Shown: positions 50,552 through 63,937 of the stretch, piece after piece
Numbering within the stretch: the first letter of the stretch is position 1
Layout of the letters: the number at the start of each line of letters is the position of its first letter
Assembly (NCBI RefSeq): GCF_033568475.1
Contig: NC_133122.1
Span: forward strand, 144,722,861-144,786,860
Length of the DNA: 64,000 bases
From: Henckelia pumila
Lineage: Eukaryota; Streptophyta; Magnoliopsida; Lamiales; Gesneriaceae
Direction of reading: 5' to 3'
Translations under genes and position numbers: made by a program
The notes under the pieces: model-generated
Database searches by the model: none
Seen by the model: only the letters and a program-made list of their open reading frames with translations
What the model was told of the DNA's origin: nothing

Positions 50552-51999
50552 TGTAATGACTCTGCATGGTATCACCTACTAACTGGCAACTAATAGCATG
50601 CATTAAACTTAATACAGCAAAATAACTTAACAGAGTAAAACATGCGGAAACAAAACCATAATTTACATATCAGCTTAGTAACATAATCCAGGCTTAAATC
50701 TGTAGTGATACAACCAAATCGAAATCTTAAACAGTAAACATTATACAGCTATATCGAATCCTGCTGTATAATAAAATCCTCAAGGCTCCTGCTCCCTAGT
50801 CCTGCCTTGAATTACCAGCTCCGTCCATCCTGCGACCTGCCCCATGGAATAGGGTGTCCAAGATAACAACTAGGACGTGAGCGCTAACGCCCAGTACATA
50901 GACATGAGTAAACATATGTATATAATGCATGCAACATGATGACTGGTACAGGGTCATCTGAAAAATCATGCTCAGAACCGGCGCCACATGAGTGCTTCCA
51001 CCGCACGGATCAACCTCTGGGTACAACCACACTCGTCTAGTACACCAGAGTAGACAGACATAAATGCCCCCGCCGTCGCGGTACTCCAGTGACAGACTAT
51101 CGTGTATAGAGCTGAGCGGCTCTATAGTCAGGTATCACAAGGTATAGGCTCAACGTGTATATGCACATGACATATGAATATAGAAAGCGGTAAATCATAT
51201 ATCATGCCATATAATAATGCCAAATAAATGCAATATATAAACATGTATACTCCCTGGCAATCTCAGTCAATGTGTACGTACCTCTAGGCTAGTTCAAGTA
51301 TAGTAAGATCCTAGGTTCCAAGCCTATATTCAAAAGTTCACCGTATCACTACATAAATTTTATAAGCCTTAACTAAGCTAATAAGTACTCCCAAAACTTA
51401 AATAGATTCCCGGACCATACCTTCGTCCGTAGTTAGCCCTTTGAAGTCGCTAGTCCCGGATGACTATAACCACACCTTGGTTATTCCAGAACCTCTATTA
51501 TAACCGATAGGGCTCTCAAGTGTATATCTCACACTATATAACTGAAGAAAGAAACTCGGGAATTCGTATTTTAAAATGAAATCGAACGAGCCCTATTTAT
51601 AGGCAAAATTCCCGGCCAGGATCGGAACTTCCGATTTCAGGATCGGAGCTTCCGATCCAGCTCATTGCATGCATGTGTGACACTTCAGGATCGGAACTTT
51701 TGATCGGGTGATCGGAGCTTCCGATCTGCTCTACGTTCAACATTTGTCAAAACTTGCGGCTGAGTCATCGAGCATTGCTGGCAGCTGGAGATCGGAACGT
51801 CCGTTCCAGGATCGGAGCTTCCGATCTCGGTGCTTCCGATGAGCTTCCGAAGTGGCTGGGATCGGAGCTTCCGATCCGGCCCAAAGTCAAAAGCCCAAAT
51901 TCTCTTCCGAAGTCCAATAACACTCCGAAATTGATTAATTACCCACCCTTAATCATGTTTAACATATTATTATCTTAAAATAAGTTCTGGGTTACTACA
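50552..51999 (-). repeat. 3' LTR of inner Gypsy element
   Basis: 1448 bases, TGTAATGAC...GGTTACTACA on the plus strand. It contains the GATCGGAGCTTCCGATC cluster at 51620-51876. It is 21 bases shorter than the partner LTR because one cluster unit is missing. Confidence 0.93.
51620..51876. repeat. Cluster of GATCGGAGCTTCCGATC dyads in LTR
   Basis: Four exact copies (51641-51657, 51710-51726, 51810-51826, 51860-51876) plus at least four degenerate ones such as GATCGGAACTTCCGAT. Each is a 7-base inverted repeat with a 3-base spacer. The same cluster is in the other LTR at about 57748-58025, with an extra unit. Confidence 0.85.
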
Positions 52000-52014
52000 T
52001 TCTCCCCACCTTTA
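52000..52014 (-). other. Polypurine tract of inner Gypsy element
   Basis: The minus strand reads TAAAGGTGGGGAGAA directly next to the 3' LTR start, as expected for the plus-strand primer. Confidence 0.8.
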
Positions 52015-52120
52015 GATATTTCGTCCGCGAAATAATATCTAAAGATAAATCAAGATAACAATATGAAACATTCAAACCATGTTTTATTACAACAACTGTA
52101 ATTACATCTTACATGGTAAA

Positions 52121-53101
52121 TCAAAAGTACAAAGCAAACAACTCAGGATATTTCGCTTGCATACGACTCTCAGTTTCCCAAGTTACTTCTTCAACGCCTC
52201 GGCACTGCCACTGTACCATCACAAGTGGTATAGTCTTGTTCCGAAGAACTTTCTCCTTCCTGTCTAGGATGCGGATTGGTCGTTCAACAAAAGACAGGTC
52301 TGGCTCTAGCTGAATATCAGTAGACTGAATCACATGAGATTCATCAGCTATATACTGTCGAAGTAACGACACATGAAAAACATTATGTATACTGTAAAGA
52401 TTTGGCGGTAAAGCCAAATGATATGCAACATCTCCGATCTTCTCCAATATCTGAAAAGATCCAATAAAACGAGGAGACAACTTGCCTTTCACGCCGAATC
52501 TCATCACCTTCCTGAAAGGTGATACTCGGAGAAACACATATTCACCAGGCTCAAACTGAAGTGGCCTGCGACGAATATTAGCATAACTGGCTTGTCTATC
52601 TTGAGCAACTTTGAACCTATGCTTGATCAAATCTACCTTGTCTATAATCTGCTGCACCAATTCAGGACCCTCGACTTGTCGTTCCCCGACTTCATCCCAG
52701 AATAACGGAGTACGACACCGTCGACCGTACAATGCCTCGAAAGGTGCCATATCAATACTACGATAATAACTGTTATTGTAGGCAAATTCGATCAAAGGTA
52801 ACTGATCCTGCCAAGATAAGCCAAAATCCATGACAGAAGAACGTAGCATATCCTCCAGCGTACGAATCGTCCGTTCTAACTGCTCGTCAGTCTCCGGATG
52901 ATATGTAGTGCTCAAACTTAGAGTGGTACCCAACGCTTCCTGAAAACTACCCCAAAAACGTGAGGTAAATCGCGGGTCTCTATCACTGACTATGCTCACT
53001 GGAATCCCATGTAATCGCACTATCTCCTGGATGTATAAACGTGTCATGCGATCATAAGAATACTCCCGGTTATAAGGAATAAAGTGTGCTGATTTCGTCA
53101 A
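52121..53101 (-). pseudogene. Inner Gypsy, integrase C-terminal part and chromodomain
   Basis: A 326-codon frame continuing the integrase across the TGA at 53117-53119. The second catalytic Asp lies in VSDRDPRF and the Glu in the block ending QLERT. A GPY-like region follows (KLSPRFIGSFQILEKIG), then NVFHVSLLRQY. The C-terminal block LRNKTIPLVMVQWQ...EEVTWE is a chromo-like domain, which in chromoviruses directs integration towards heterochromatin. Confidence 0.9.
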
Positions 53102-53116
53102 ACGGTCAACGACAAC

Positions 53117-55108
53117 TCAGATAGCAGCACACTGACGTGTAGTCATAGGTAAGTGGGTAACAAAGTCCATAGTCACGTGCTCCCACTTCCATTCGGGAAT
53201 CTCAAGATTCTGCAGTAATCCACCTGGTCGTCGATGTTCAGCCTTGACCTGTTGACAAACCAAACATCTCGAAACAAATTGATACACACTCCTCTTCATT
53301 CCTTTCCACCAGAATCTAGTTCGCAAGTCCTTATACATTTTCATGCTACCAGGATGAACTGATAATCGACTCCTGTGAGCTTGAGATAGAATATCATTCC
53401 TGAGCTCCGCAACATTAGGTACAACCACTCGATTAGATAGACACAATAAACCATCTGCCTGAAAATGGAATCCAGATGTATTAACTCCATTGGCTAGACG
53501 TGCCAAACGCTGAGTCTTAACATCAGATATCTGAGCATCTTTGATCCGAGAATACAATGCTGGCTCAGATAGAATAGTATACAATCGAATCCCATTTCTC
53601 TCTTTCTTGTGCTTGAGCGTAAAACTCAATGAACAGCACTCTTGAATCATATGAGATACTTCACTAGTCTGAAGTGCAGAAAGTCTCACCTGCCGACTTA
53701 AGGCATCAGCAGTAAGATTAACAGAACCTGGATGATATTTGATTTCATAATCATAATCCTTCAGAAGATCCATCCAGCGTCTCTGTCGCATATTCAACTC
53801 CGTCTGAGTGAATAAATACTTCAAACTCTTGTGATCCGTGAATATCTCAAATTTCTCGCCATAAAGATAATGCCTCCAAATTTTGAGTGCAAATACAATG
53901 GCGGCTAACTCGAGATCATGTACTGGATAATTACTCTCATGCGTCTTCAACTGTCGAGAAGCATAGGCAATAACATGTCCATGCTGTGTCAGAACACATC
54001 CTAACCCCTGACCAGAGGCATCAGTATAGACAACATAACCTCCTGATCCAGAAGGTAGAGCTAGCACAGGTGCAGTAGTAAGACGTCCACGCAGCTCATG
54101 AAATGACTCCTCACAATCCAAGGACCATACGAAGGCAACATCTTTCCGTGTAAGCTGTGTCAAAGGCCTTGCCAACTGTACAAAATTCTCGATGAACCGA
54201 TGGTAATATCCAGCTAGACCCAAGAAACTACGAATCTCAGCAACCGTCGTCGGACGAGACCAGTTCAGCACTGCCTCTATCTTACTAGGATCAACAGATA
54301 TCCCTTCATTAGAAATCACATGACCGAGAAACACTACCCGATCAAGCCAGAATTCACACTTGCTCAATTTCGCATACAGCTGCTTATCTCGTAACGTCTG
54401 TAAAACAATCCTTAGATGCTGTGCATGCTCATCCTTGTCATGAGAATAGACAAGAATATCATCAATGAAGACGATGACAAATCTATCCAGATATTCTCGA
54501 AATATCTGATTCATCAGATTCATAAAGACTGCCGGTGCATTCGTCAAACCGAATGGCATCACCAGAAATTCATAATGCCCGTATCTGGTCCTGAAAGCAG
54601 TCGTAGATATATCTGAGTTTCGTACCCGCATCTGATGGTATCCAGATCTCAGATCTATATTCGAGTAAACAGAAGTACCCTGTAGTTGATCGAACAGATC
54701 ATCAATCCGCGGCAAAGGATACTTTTTCTTGATGGTGACACGATTCAACTGCCTGTAATCAATACATAATCGCATCGATCCATATTTCTTCTTGACAAAT
54801 AAAACAGGTGCTCCCCACGGAGAAACACTCGGACGAATATATCCCTTATCAAGAAGATCCTGTAACTGCTGTTTCAATTTCCTCATCTCTGACGGTGCCA
54901 GACGATAAGGTGCTCGGGATATAGGCGTAGTTCCTGGTACTAAATCAATACCAAATTCAACCTCTCGCACCGGAGGAAAACCAGGAATCTCATCAGGGTA
55001 ATATATCAGGAAACTCGCTGACAACCGGTAACTGATCAATACCCGTACTACTCGCGGACATATCAACTGCATAGATGAGGTAGCCCTCCCCACCTGACTC
55101 CAAGACAT
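53117..55108 (-). pseudogene. Inner Gypsy, RT, RNase H and integrase N-terminal part
   Basis: A 663-codon frame. RT marks are [32 protein letters not shown] and the catalytic FIDDILVYS. RNase H follows ([31 protein letters not shown]). The integrase zinc module ([21 protein letters not shown]) and the first catalytic Asp (TMDFVTHLP) come last. The frame ends at a TGA where homologues have Trp, consistent with a single TGG to TGA change. Its upstream part is one base out of phase with the protease ORF. Confidence 0.92.
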
Positions 55109-55781
55109 GACATGCCTTCAGAGCCAAAACAAATGGCATCGGAGGTCGCGCACCCTCACCATAAAAATACCAGCTATCACTCTCAACCGGATGAAACTGT
55201 ACCAGACGCTGATAACAATCCACAGTAGCATGATACAAAGTCAGCATATCTATTCCCAAGATACAGTCAAAATCTGTCATCGCTAATATCATCAAATTAG
55301 CCGATAACGTATTACCCTCAAACTCCAGAAGGCAACCCATCACTAGACGCTTAGTTACTATCTCTTGCTCCAACGGAGTAGATATAACTAAATCCATATC
55401 TAATGATACATAAGGTAATATATGTCTCTTAACAAAGCGACTAGAAATAAAGGAATGTGATGCTCCAGTATCAATTAATACAAGTGCAGGAATACCACAT
55501 AACAGAAAGGTACCTGCCAACATGCGATCGCTTCCCTCTGTAGCCTGCTCCTGAGACAGAGCAAACACCTGCCCTTGAGTCTGGGGACGATAACCAGAAG
55601 AACTCTGTGGTGCTGGCTGCTGACGTGGAACAAAAGAAGCCTGAGATCCAACCTGTGATCCCGATCCACTAGCAGAACCCATGCGCTGAGGACAATCTCT
55701 CCGCAGATGTCCCTGCTGATCGCAAATATAACAAGCACCAGTAGCTCTCCGACATGAAGCTGCAGGATGCTTCCTCCACAA
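54993..55781 (-). pseudogene. Inner Gypsy, Gag zinc knuckle and protease
   Basis: Contains the CCHC knuckle CYICDQQGHLRRDC and, after a Ser/Gln-rich linker, the aspartic protease with active site LIDTGASHSF and the ILGIDML block. It terminates at 54993 through a one-base shift just before the RT frame continues. On its upstream side it is out of phase with the rest of Gag. Confidence 0.9.
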
Positions 55782-56570
55782 TGGCTACAAAACTCCTCCT
55801 TCTTCTTCTTCTTCCCAAAACGGAACATACCTCGTGAACCACGAGATCCAGATGAAGTAGTAGGAGTAGAAAAAGACGTAGGTCCAGATTGCACAACAGA
55901 TTGAGCTCGAGACCCAAAAGATCCACTAGACTGTCCTGGCATCATCAACTGTGCCCGCCTGTTGCTAGTATCCACAAGACGGCAACGGTTCACCAAAGTA
56001 TCAAAAGATACCGGGTCATCACAGACAACAACCTGTGAGTAGATATCTTGGTTCAAACCTTGTAGAAAGATATCATACTTCGATGCATCACTCTCATTAA
56101 TATGAGGACTAAAAGGTAGCAGATCAAGAAATCGTTGCTGATATTGATCAATAGTCATTGATCCTTGCCTCAGAGTAAGCAACTCCATAGAAATCCCGAG
56201 GAAAATAAAATTTCTGGAACTCCCGACAGAAATCCCCCCAAGTCACCTGTTCTCTCTCAGTACGTTCCTGAGCAGCTTTGGCATCCCACCAAAAACGTGC
56301 TCGATCCTCTAGAACAAATTCTAGAACTTCCAATTTCTGATCCTCAATACAATCGAAAGCAAGAAAAGTACTCTCGAGTTTAGACATCCAACTCCTCGCC
56401 TGTTCAGGATTCTCGCCTCCCACCAAGGGTTTAGGTCCTACTTGCATGAACTTATTGATAGAGTAGCGACGTCTACCCTCATGATGACAATGTTGATCAT
56501 CATGATGGCGGTGACGATGATGATGATGACCACCTCCCTGGCCAACACTACCGTGACTCTCGTCAGCCAT
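55475..56570 (-). pseudogene. Inner Gypsy gag, frame-broken
   Basis: Gag starts at the ATG at 56570 (MADESHGSVGQGGG) with a run rich in His, then the capsid block ARSWMSKLESTF and LEDRARFWWDA. This frame stops at 56148; the capsid continues in another frame from 56188 (QGSMTIDQYQQRFLDLLP). A first zinc motif (FCSHCGG) near 55790 is where the frame breaks again towards the knuckle at 55720. Two indels therefore inactivate Gag. Confidence 0.85.
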
Positions 56571-56660
56571 ATCCTGAAAAGAATTGCACATTAAAATCCC
56601 AAATGCGCAAGAATTACTCAAGACTAAACTAAATCCCAAGTACTAATCCCAAAATCTAAG

Positions 56661-56675
56661 CATGCTCTGATACCA
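56661..56675 (-). other. Primer-binding site of inner Gypsy element
   Basis: The minus strand reads TGGTATCAGAGCATG four bases from the 5' LTR, complementary to initiator tRNA-Met. Confidence 0.92.
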
Positions 56676-56679
56676 AAAA

Positions 56680-58148
56680 TGTAGTGACCCTGCATGGTAT
56701 CACCTACTAACTGGCAACTAATAGCATGCATTAAACTTAATACAGCAAAATAACGTAACAGAGTAAAACATGTGGAAACAAAACCATAATTTACATATCA
56801 GCTTAGTAACATAATCCAGGCTTAAATCTATAGTGATACAACCAAATCAAAATCTTAAACAGTAAACATTATACAGCTATATCGAATCCTGCTGTATAAT
56901 AAAATTCTCAAGGCTCCTGCTCCCTAGTCGTGCCTTGAATTACCAGCTCCGTCCATCCTGCGACCTGCCCCATGGAATAGGGTGTCCAAGATAACAACTA
57001 GGACGTGAGCGATAACGCCCAGTACATAGACATGAGTAAACATATGTATATAATGCATGCAACATGATGACTGGTACAGGGTCATCTGAAAAATCATGCT
57101 CAGAACCGGCGCCACATGAGTGCTGCCACCGCACGGATCAACCTCTGGGTGCAACCACACTCGTCTAGTACACCAGAGTAGACAGACATAAATGCCCCTG
57201 CCGTCGCGGTGCTCTCAGTGACAGACTATCGTGTATAGAGCTGAGCGGCTCTATAGTCAGGTATCACAAGGTATAGGCTCAATGTGTATATGCACATGAC
57301 ATATGAATATAGAAAGCGGTAAATCATATATCATGCCATATAATAATGCCAAATAAATGCAATATATAAACATGTATACTCCCTGGCAATTTCAGTCAAT
57401 GTGTACGTACCTCTAGGCTAGTTCAAGTATAGTAAGATCCTAGGTTCCAAGCCTATATTCAAAAGTTCACCGTATCACTACATAAATTCTATAAGCCTTA
57501 ACTAAGCTAATAAGTACTCCCAAAACTTAAATAGATTCCCGGACCATACCTTCGTCTGTAGTTAGCCCTTTGAAGTCGCTAGTCCCGGATGACTATAACC
57601 ACACCTTGGTTATTCCAGAACCTCTATTATAACCGATAGGGCCCTCAAGTGTATATCTCATACTATATAACTGAAGAAAGAAACTCGAGAATTCGTATTT
57701 TAAAATGAAATCGAACGAGCCCTATTTATAGGCAAAATTCCCGGCCAGGATCGGAACTTCCGATTTCAGGATCGGAGCTTTCGATCCAGCTCATTGCATG
57801 CATGTGTGACACGTCGGGATCGGAACTTCCGATCGGGCGATCGGAGCTTCCGATCTGCTCTACGTTCAACACTTGTCAAAACTCGCAGCTGAGTCATCGA
57901 GCATTGCTGGCAGCTGGAGATCGGAACGTCCGTTCCAGGATCGGAGCTTCCGATCTCGGTGCTTCCGATGAGCTTCCGAAGTGGCTGGGATCGGAGCTTC
58001 CGATCTGAGTTCGGAGCTTCTGATCCGGCCCAAAGTCAAAAGCCCAAATTCTCTTCCGAAGTCCAATAACACTCCAAAATTGATTATTTACCCACCCTTA
58101 ATCATGTTTAACATATTATTATCTTAAAATGAGTTCTGGGTTACTACA
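56680..58148 (-). repeat. 5' LTR of inner Gypsy element
   Basis: 1469 bases, TGTAGTGACCC...GGTTACTACA on the plus strand. It aligns end to end with 50552-51999 with about 30 differences, mostly transitions, and carries one extra 21-base dyad unit near 58002-58022. Confidence 0.93.
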
Positions 58149-58508
58149 GCTAGGACACATCTCAGAAGATAACTTGAAGTTAATAGGAAGAGGGGTTGAA
58201 AATGGCTTACTATCTTGCATGTTAAAGCGCTGCAAGACTTTCTTCAAATAATTTTTCTTGGAAAGCCAAATCTTCATGTTGCTTCTGTCTCGATGAACTT
58301 GCATCCCTACAATCTTGTTTGCTGGTCTCAAGTCCTTCATATCAAATTCCCTAGCCAACTGTGCCTTCAATTCTTGGACCCGATCTTTGTTGGGGCCTGC
58401 TACCAACATGTCGTCCACATACAACAGCAAAATGATATAATCATCATCACCAGACCTCCTGAAAGACGTACAAGGGTCTGCACTGAGTCTGTTGTACCAA
58501 AGGCTCAT
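58149..58508 (-). pseudogene. Outer Copia, central RT fragment
   Basis: Contains the RT catalytic box LLYVDDMLVAG and the following KNYLKKVLQRFNM block. It is cut at 58148-58153 by the Gypsy insertion and continues at 50551. Between this piece and 58735 the RT frame is further interrupted by stops and a small shift. Confidence 0.9.
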
Positions 58509-58734
58509 GATATAGGAATCAAATCTCTTGTATCGGCGCCTATTTGAGACCGTACAGAGATTTGTTCAACCTGCAAACCAAGTTCTCTTTGCCTTTTTCT
58601 GCAAAACCTTCTGGCTGGAGCATATAAATTTCTTCTTCAAGATCGCCATGAAGAAATGTCGTTTTCACATCTAGCTGTTCTAGATATAGGTCAAAAACCG
58701 CACACATTGCCAATACTACCCTAACTGTTGAAAG

Positions 58735-59886
58735 TCAAACCACAGGAGAAAATATCTCATTGAAGTCAATACCTTCTTTCTGAGCGTACCCTTTGACAAC
58801 CAATCTTGCACGATACCACTCCACTTGGTTATTGCCATCACGCTTGATCTTATAGACCCATCTGTTACCGATAGCTTTCCTTCCTCGTGGTAGTGTAACA
58901 AGATCACAAGTTTTATTCATGTCCAATGCTTCCAATTCTTCCTGCATCGCTGTCATCCACAGGGATACATTCGAGCTTTGAGTAGCCTCATGGAAACTCG
59001 ATGGTTCACCATCCTCTGTTAATAGATAATATGCAATGTTACTTTCAGTGACATAATCTGAAATCCAACCTGGTGGTCTTCTCTCTCGAGTTGACTGCCT
59101 CACTTTGGAAACCTCTGACTCAACTTGTTCTTGTTCCTCATGCTCTGGTACTGCTTCACAAGAAACTTGATCTTCGTCTGTCTTATTTTCCACCTGAATT
59201 ATAGTAGTTTCTGAATTCAGTGTGTCTTTCTCTCCCTTCACTTTATCTTCCTCGAAGATAACATCTCTGCTGATGATAAGCTTGTGGACAGTAAGATCCC
59301 ACAAGCGAAACCCCTTTATTCCATCAGCATAGCCCAAGAAGATGCACTTTTTGGATTTAGAATCCAACTTCGATCTTTTTTGTTCATTGTACAACACGTA
59401 CACCGGACTTCCAAATGTATGTAACCGAGAATAATCAGATGGCTTGCCATTCCACACCTCCATCGGAGTCTTCAAATCAATCGCCACTGAAGGAGAACGA
59501 TTGATGATATAAGAAGCGGTTTTGACTGCTTCTGCCCAAAATGACTTGGCTAGACCCGCAGTACTCAACATGGCCCTTGTTTTGTCCAACAAAGTTCTGT
59601 TAATCCGCTCTGTCACTCCATTCTGTTGAGGCGTGTAAGCCGTCGTGAATTGTCTTTTGATGCCCTCATGCTGACAAAATGCATCAAATTCATCACTGAT
59701 ATATTCTCCTCCATTTTTAGTCCTCAAACACTTGATTTTCTTGTAAGAATCAAGTTCAACCCGCACTTTGAAAACTTTGAAGACTTCAAAAACATCTGAT
59801 TTCTTCTTTATTTGATACACCCAACATCTCCTAGAGAAATCATCAATAAACGAGACAAAGTATCTCGCTCCACCTAGGGATACCAC
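58735..59886 (-). pseudogene. Outer Copia, integrase core and RT start
   Basis: Contains the integrase core (FIDDFSRRCWVY, LRTKNGGEY with Asn where Asp is usual in the second catalytic position, PQQNGVTERINRT), the Ser/Thr-rich linker and the RT start (WMTAMQEELEAL, NRWVYKIKRD). It ends at a TGA after FSPVV where homologues have a basic residue. It is in phase with the ORF at 59896-60312 across another TGA. Confidence 0.9.
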
Positions 59887-59895
59887 CGGTGCTTG

Positions 59896-60312
59896 TCAAA
59901 CATCAGAATGAATCAGCTCAAATATGTCTTTTCTTTTGGCAGAAGATGTGCCAAACTTTAATCTGTGTTGTTTACTGGTAACACAATGCTCACAAAAGGG
60001 TAGAGTCACTTTTTTAAGCCTCGGCAACAGCTTCCGTTCTGAGAGAATCTTCATTTCTCGTTCTGACATATGCCCGAGCTTTCTATGCCACAACACTGTT
60101 GATTCTTCTCCCGAACCAATTGATGAAACAGCTAGTTCCGCCTCTTTGTGTGTTTCCGCCAACAATACATACAGATTTGCAGCAACCTTTTCCGCCTTCA
60201 TAACCACAAGCGCGTCTTTCACAATCTTCATGATCCCTTTCTCGATACGGGTTTTGCACCCAATATCATCCAATTGCCCCAAAGACAAAAGATTCTTTGT
60301 CAGACCCTTCAC
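59896..60312 (-). pseudogene. Outer Copia, GAG-pre-integrase zinc module
   Basis: Carries TKNLLSLGQLDDIG, then the HHCC module (LWHRKLGHMSEREM, FCEHCVTSKQHRLKF) and IFELIHSDV, the first integrase Asp. Both ends are TGA codons that interrupt a frame otherwise continuous with its neighbours. Confidence 0.88.
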
Positions 60313-60315
60313 ATG

Positions 60316-60615
60316 TCATACCTCTTGTATGGTGCGAATAGTACCATCAAACATTTTGATTTTAATGGCATCGACCCCAGCAATTTCCAAGACATGATCA
60401 TTTTCCATGAATACAGATCCTTCTAAGACTGGTTCATACTGGTCGAACCATTCTCTCCTTGACGTCATGTGCCACGTCGCTCCTGAATCCATAATCCATG
60501 CATCACAAAATTTGTGTATGCCTTCCGCAACTGTTGCTGCTTCGCTGAATAGTATTTCACCACTTCCTGAAGTAATGGCCACATTTCCTTGAGATCCCTT
60601 TTCGATGCTCTTCAT
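60316..60615 (-). pseudogene. Outer Copia, protease
   Basis: Aspartic protease with the Copia-type active site WIMDSGATWHMTSRREWF. It overlaps the end of gag in a different frame and ends at a TGA where the frame continues into the pre-integrase part. Confidence 0.88.
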
Positions 60616-61348
60616 AACTCTCTCTTTAAGTGCCCTTTATCGCCACATTTAAAGCAGTAAATATTCTTCTTCTTACTTCTTGAATTGGATCTACCATATT
60701 TGTGGCTCCCACTAGAGTCACGCTTCGTTAATCTTCCTTTCGTCATCGGTAAAGCCTCTGCTTGCTTCGACGTTGCCAACCTATCTTTCTTGTTCCTTCG
60801 ACGACTCTCTTCTCCAAGAACCGCAGTTAAGACGTCGTCAAAATTTAAATTATCCAAAATAACATTGTTGGTAACATTGATGATGAGCTGATCGTATGAA
60901 TCTGGTAGACTTTGAAGTAGAAGCTCCGCACGTTCTTTTTCCTCTATTTTATGCCCCATAGAGGTGAGCCGAGAAAATAGAGTATTCAATGTGTTGATAT
61001 GGTCGGTCATAGTTGAGGATTCCGCCATCCGAAGAGTATAAAGCTTTCTCTTTAGGAAAATTTTATTGCGCAGTGACTTGACCTCGTACAGTTTTGTCAG
61101 AGTATCCCAAATAACTTTTGTGCTTTTTATTCAGAGATACTTGACAAAACTTCATCCGCTATAGCCAAGTGTAAATTGGAAACAACATTGTGATTCATCT
61201 CGTTCCACTTTTGATCATCCGTGATGTCCGCCAGTCTATCTCCAATAGCTGCCAAGCAACGCTCCTTTGTCAGAATTGCTTGCACCTTCAATTTTCACAG
61301 CAAAAAATTGCTCCCATTGAACTTTTCTATCTCGTATTTTGCCGACAT
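60612..61348 (-). pseudogene. Outer Copia, gag
   Basis: The start is probably the ATG at 61348 (MSAKYEIEKFNGSNFLL), followed at codon 18 by TGA where Copia Gag proteins have Trp. The frame from 61028 down to 60612 is open (capsid C-terminal part, LPDSYDQLIINV) and ends in a zinc knuckle CFKCGDKGHLKRE whose last Cys is lost to a frame break. Confidence 0.85.
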
Positions 61349-61459
61349 ATTGACTACAAGAATTATGCCTTATAAAATCTTCAAAAAATCTTTTCTGATG
61401 TGGAAGATCAGCCACAGCTGCAACCACAGAGCATACTCAGAATTTTAAGAAATTTTATG

Positions 61460-61476
61460 CCAAGGCTTTGATACTA
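61460..61476 (-). other. Primer-binding site of outer Copia, slightly decayed
   Basis: The minus strand reads TAGTATCAAAGCCTTGG two bases inside the LTR. It is close to the usual TGGTATCAGAGC-type site, with changes at two positions in the first twelve bases. Confidence 0.8.
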
Positions 61477-61478
61477 CT

Positions 61479-61928
61479 TGTTGGTCCCAGGTGCGGCATC
61501 ACGAGATAAAAACTATGGAAATTAAAGAATAAATAGACACCAAGATTTACGTGGAAAACCCCCAAATAATTATTAGGGTAAAAACCACGGGCAAGACCAA
61601 AAGATTCCACTATAATATTTGGATAATTACAACCTCTCTCTGTGTTTTCAAAGAGATACTCACTCTCTTATACAAGAGAAAACATATCTCACAAATATAT
61701 ATAGAAATAAATAAGGGAGATAAAGAACTCAAGATCAGAAGAAAGAAACTTGAGATGGGATACTTAGAATGCCGAGAGGATGCACCTATTTATAGTGCAA
61801 TTCCTCGGTGCAAATGAGAAAGGAAATTCAATTCCTTCATATATTTGTCGTTCACTTGGCCTGCCACCTCTTTGTTCTGATTCAAAATTTTCTGTCTCAA
61901 TTAATGCAAGTGGCCACCTTTGCCTACA
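61479..61928 (-). repeat. 5' LTR of the outer Copia element
   Basis: 450 bases, matching 49321-49778 end to end apart from an 8-base gap near 61831 and about 17 substitutions. Confidence 0.92.
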
Positions 61929-61933
61929 AAATC

Positions 61934-63937
<2,004 letters not shown>

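Larger units (their letters stand above)
50552..58148 (-). mobile_element. Gypsy (Ty3) chromovirus, Tekay/Del-like, inserted in Copia RT
   Basis: A 7597-base element with LTRs 50552-51999 and 56680-58148 and a direct GCTAG at both edges (50547-50551 and 58149-58153). Minus-strand order is gag, protease, RT, RNase H, integrase, chromodomain, the Gypsy order. A His-rich Gag start and a terminal chromo-like domain point to the Tekay/Del lineage. It lies in the same strand sense as its host Copia. Three frame breaks and one stop make it non-autonomous, but the LTRs are still about 98% alike. Confidence 0.94.
49321..61928 (-). mobile_element. Copia element interrupted by a Gypsy element
   Basis: LTRs 49321-49778 and 61479-61928 face each other, flanked directly by AAATC (49316-49320 and 61929-61933). 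Without the inner element and its extra target copy it measures about 5.0 kb, normal for a small plant Copia. Gag, protease, integrase, RT and RNase H are all detectable on the minus strand, but several stops and a frame break make it inactive. The two LTRs differ at roughly 17 sites plus an 8-base indel, about 4%. Confidence 0.93.
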
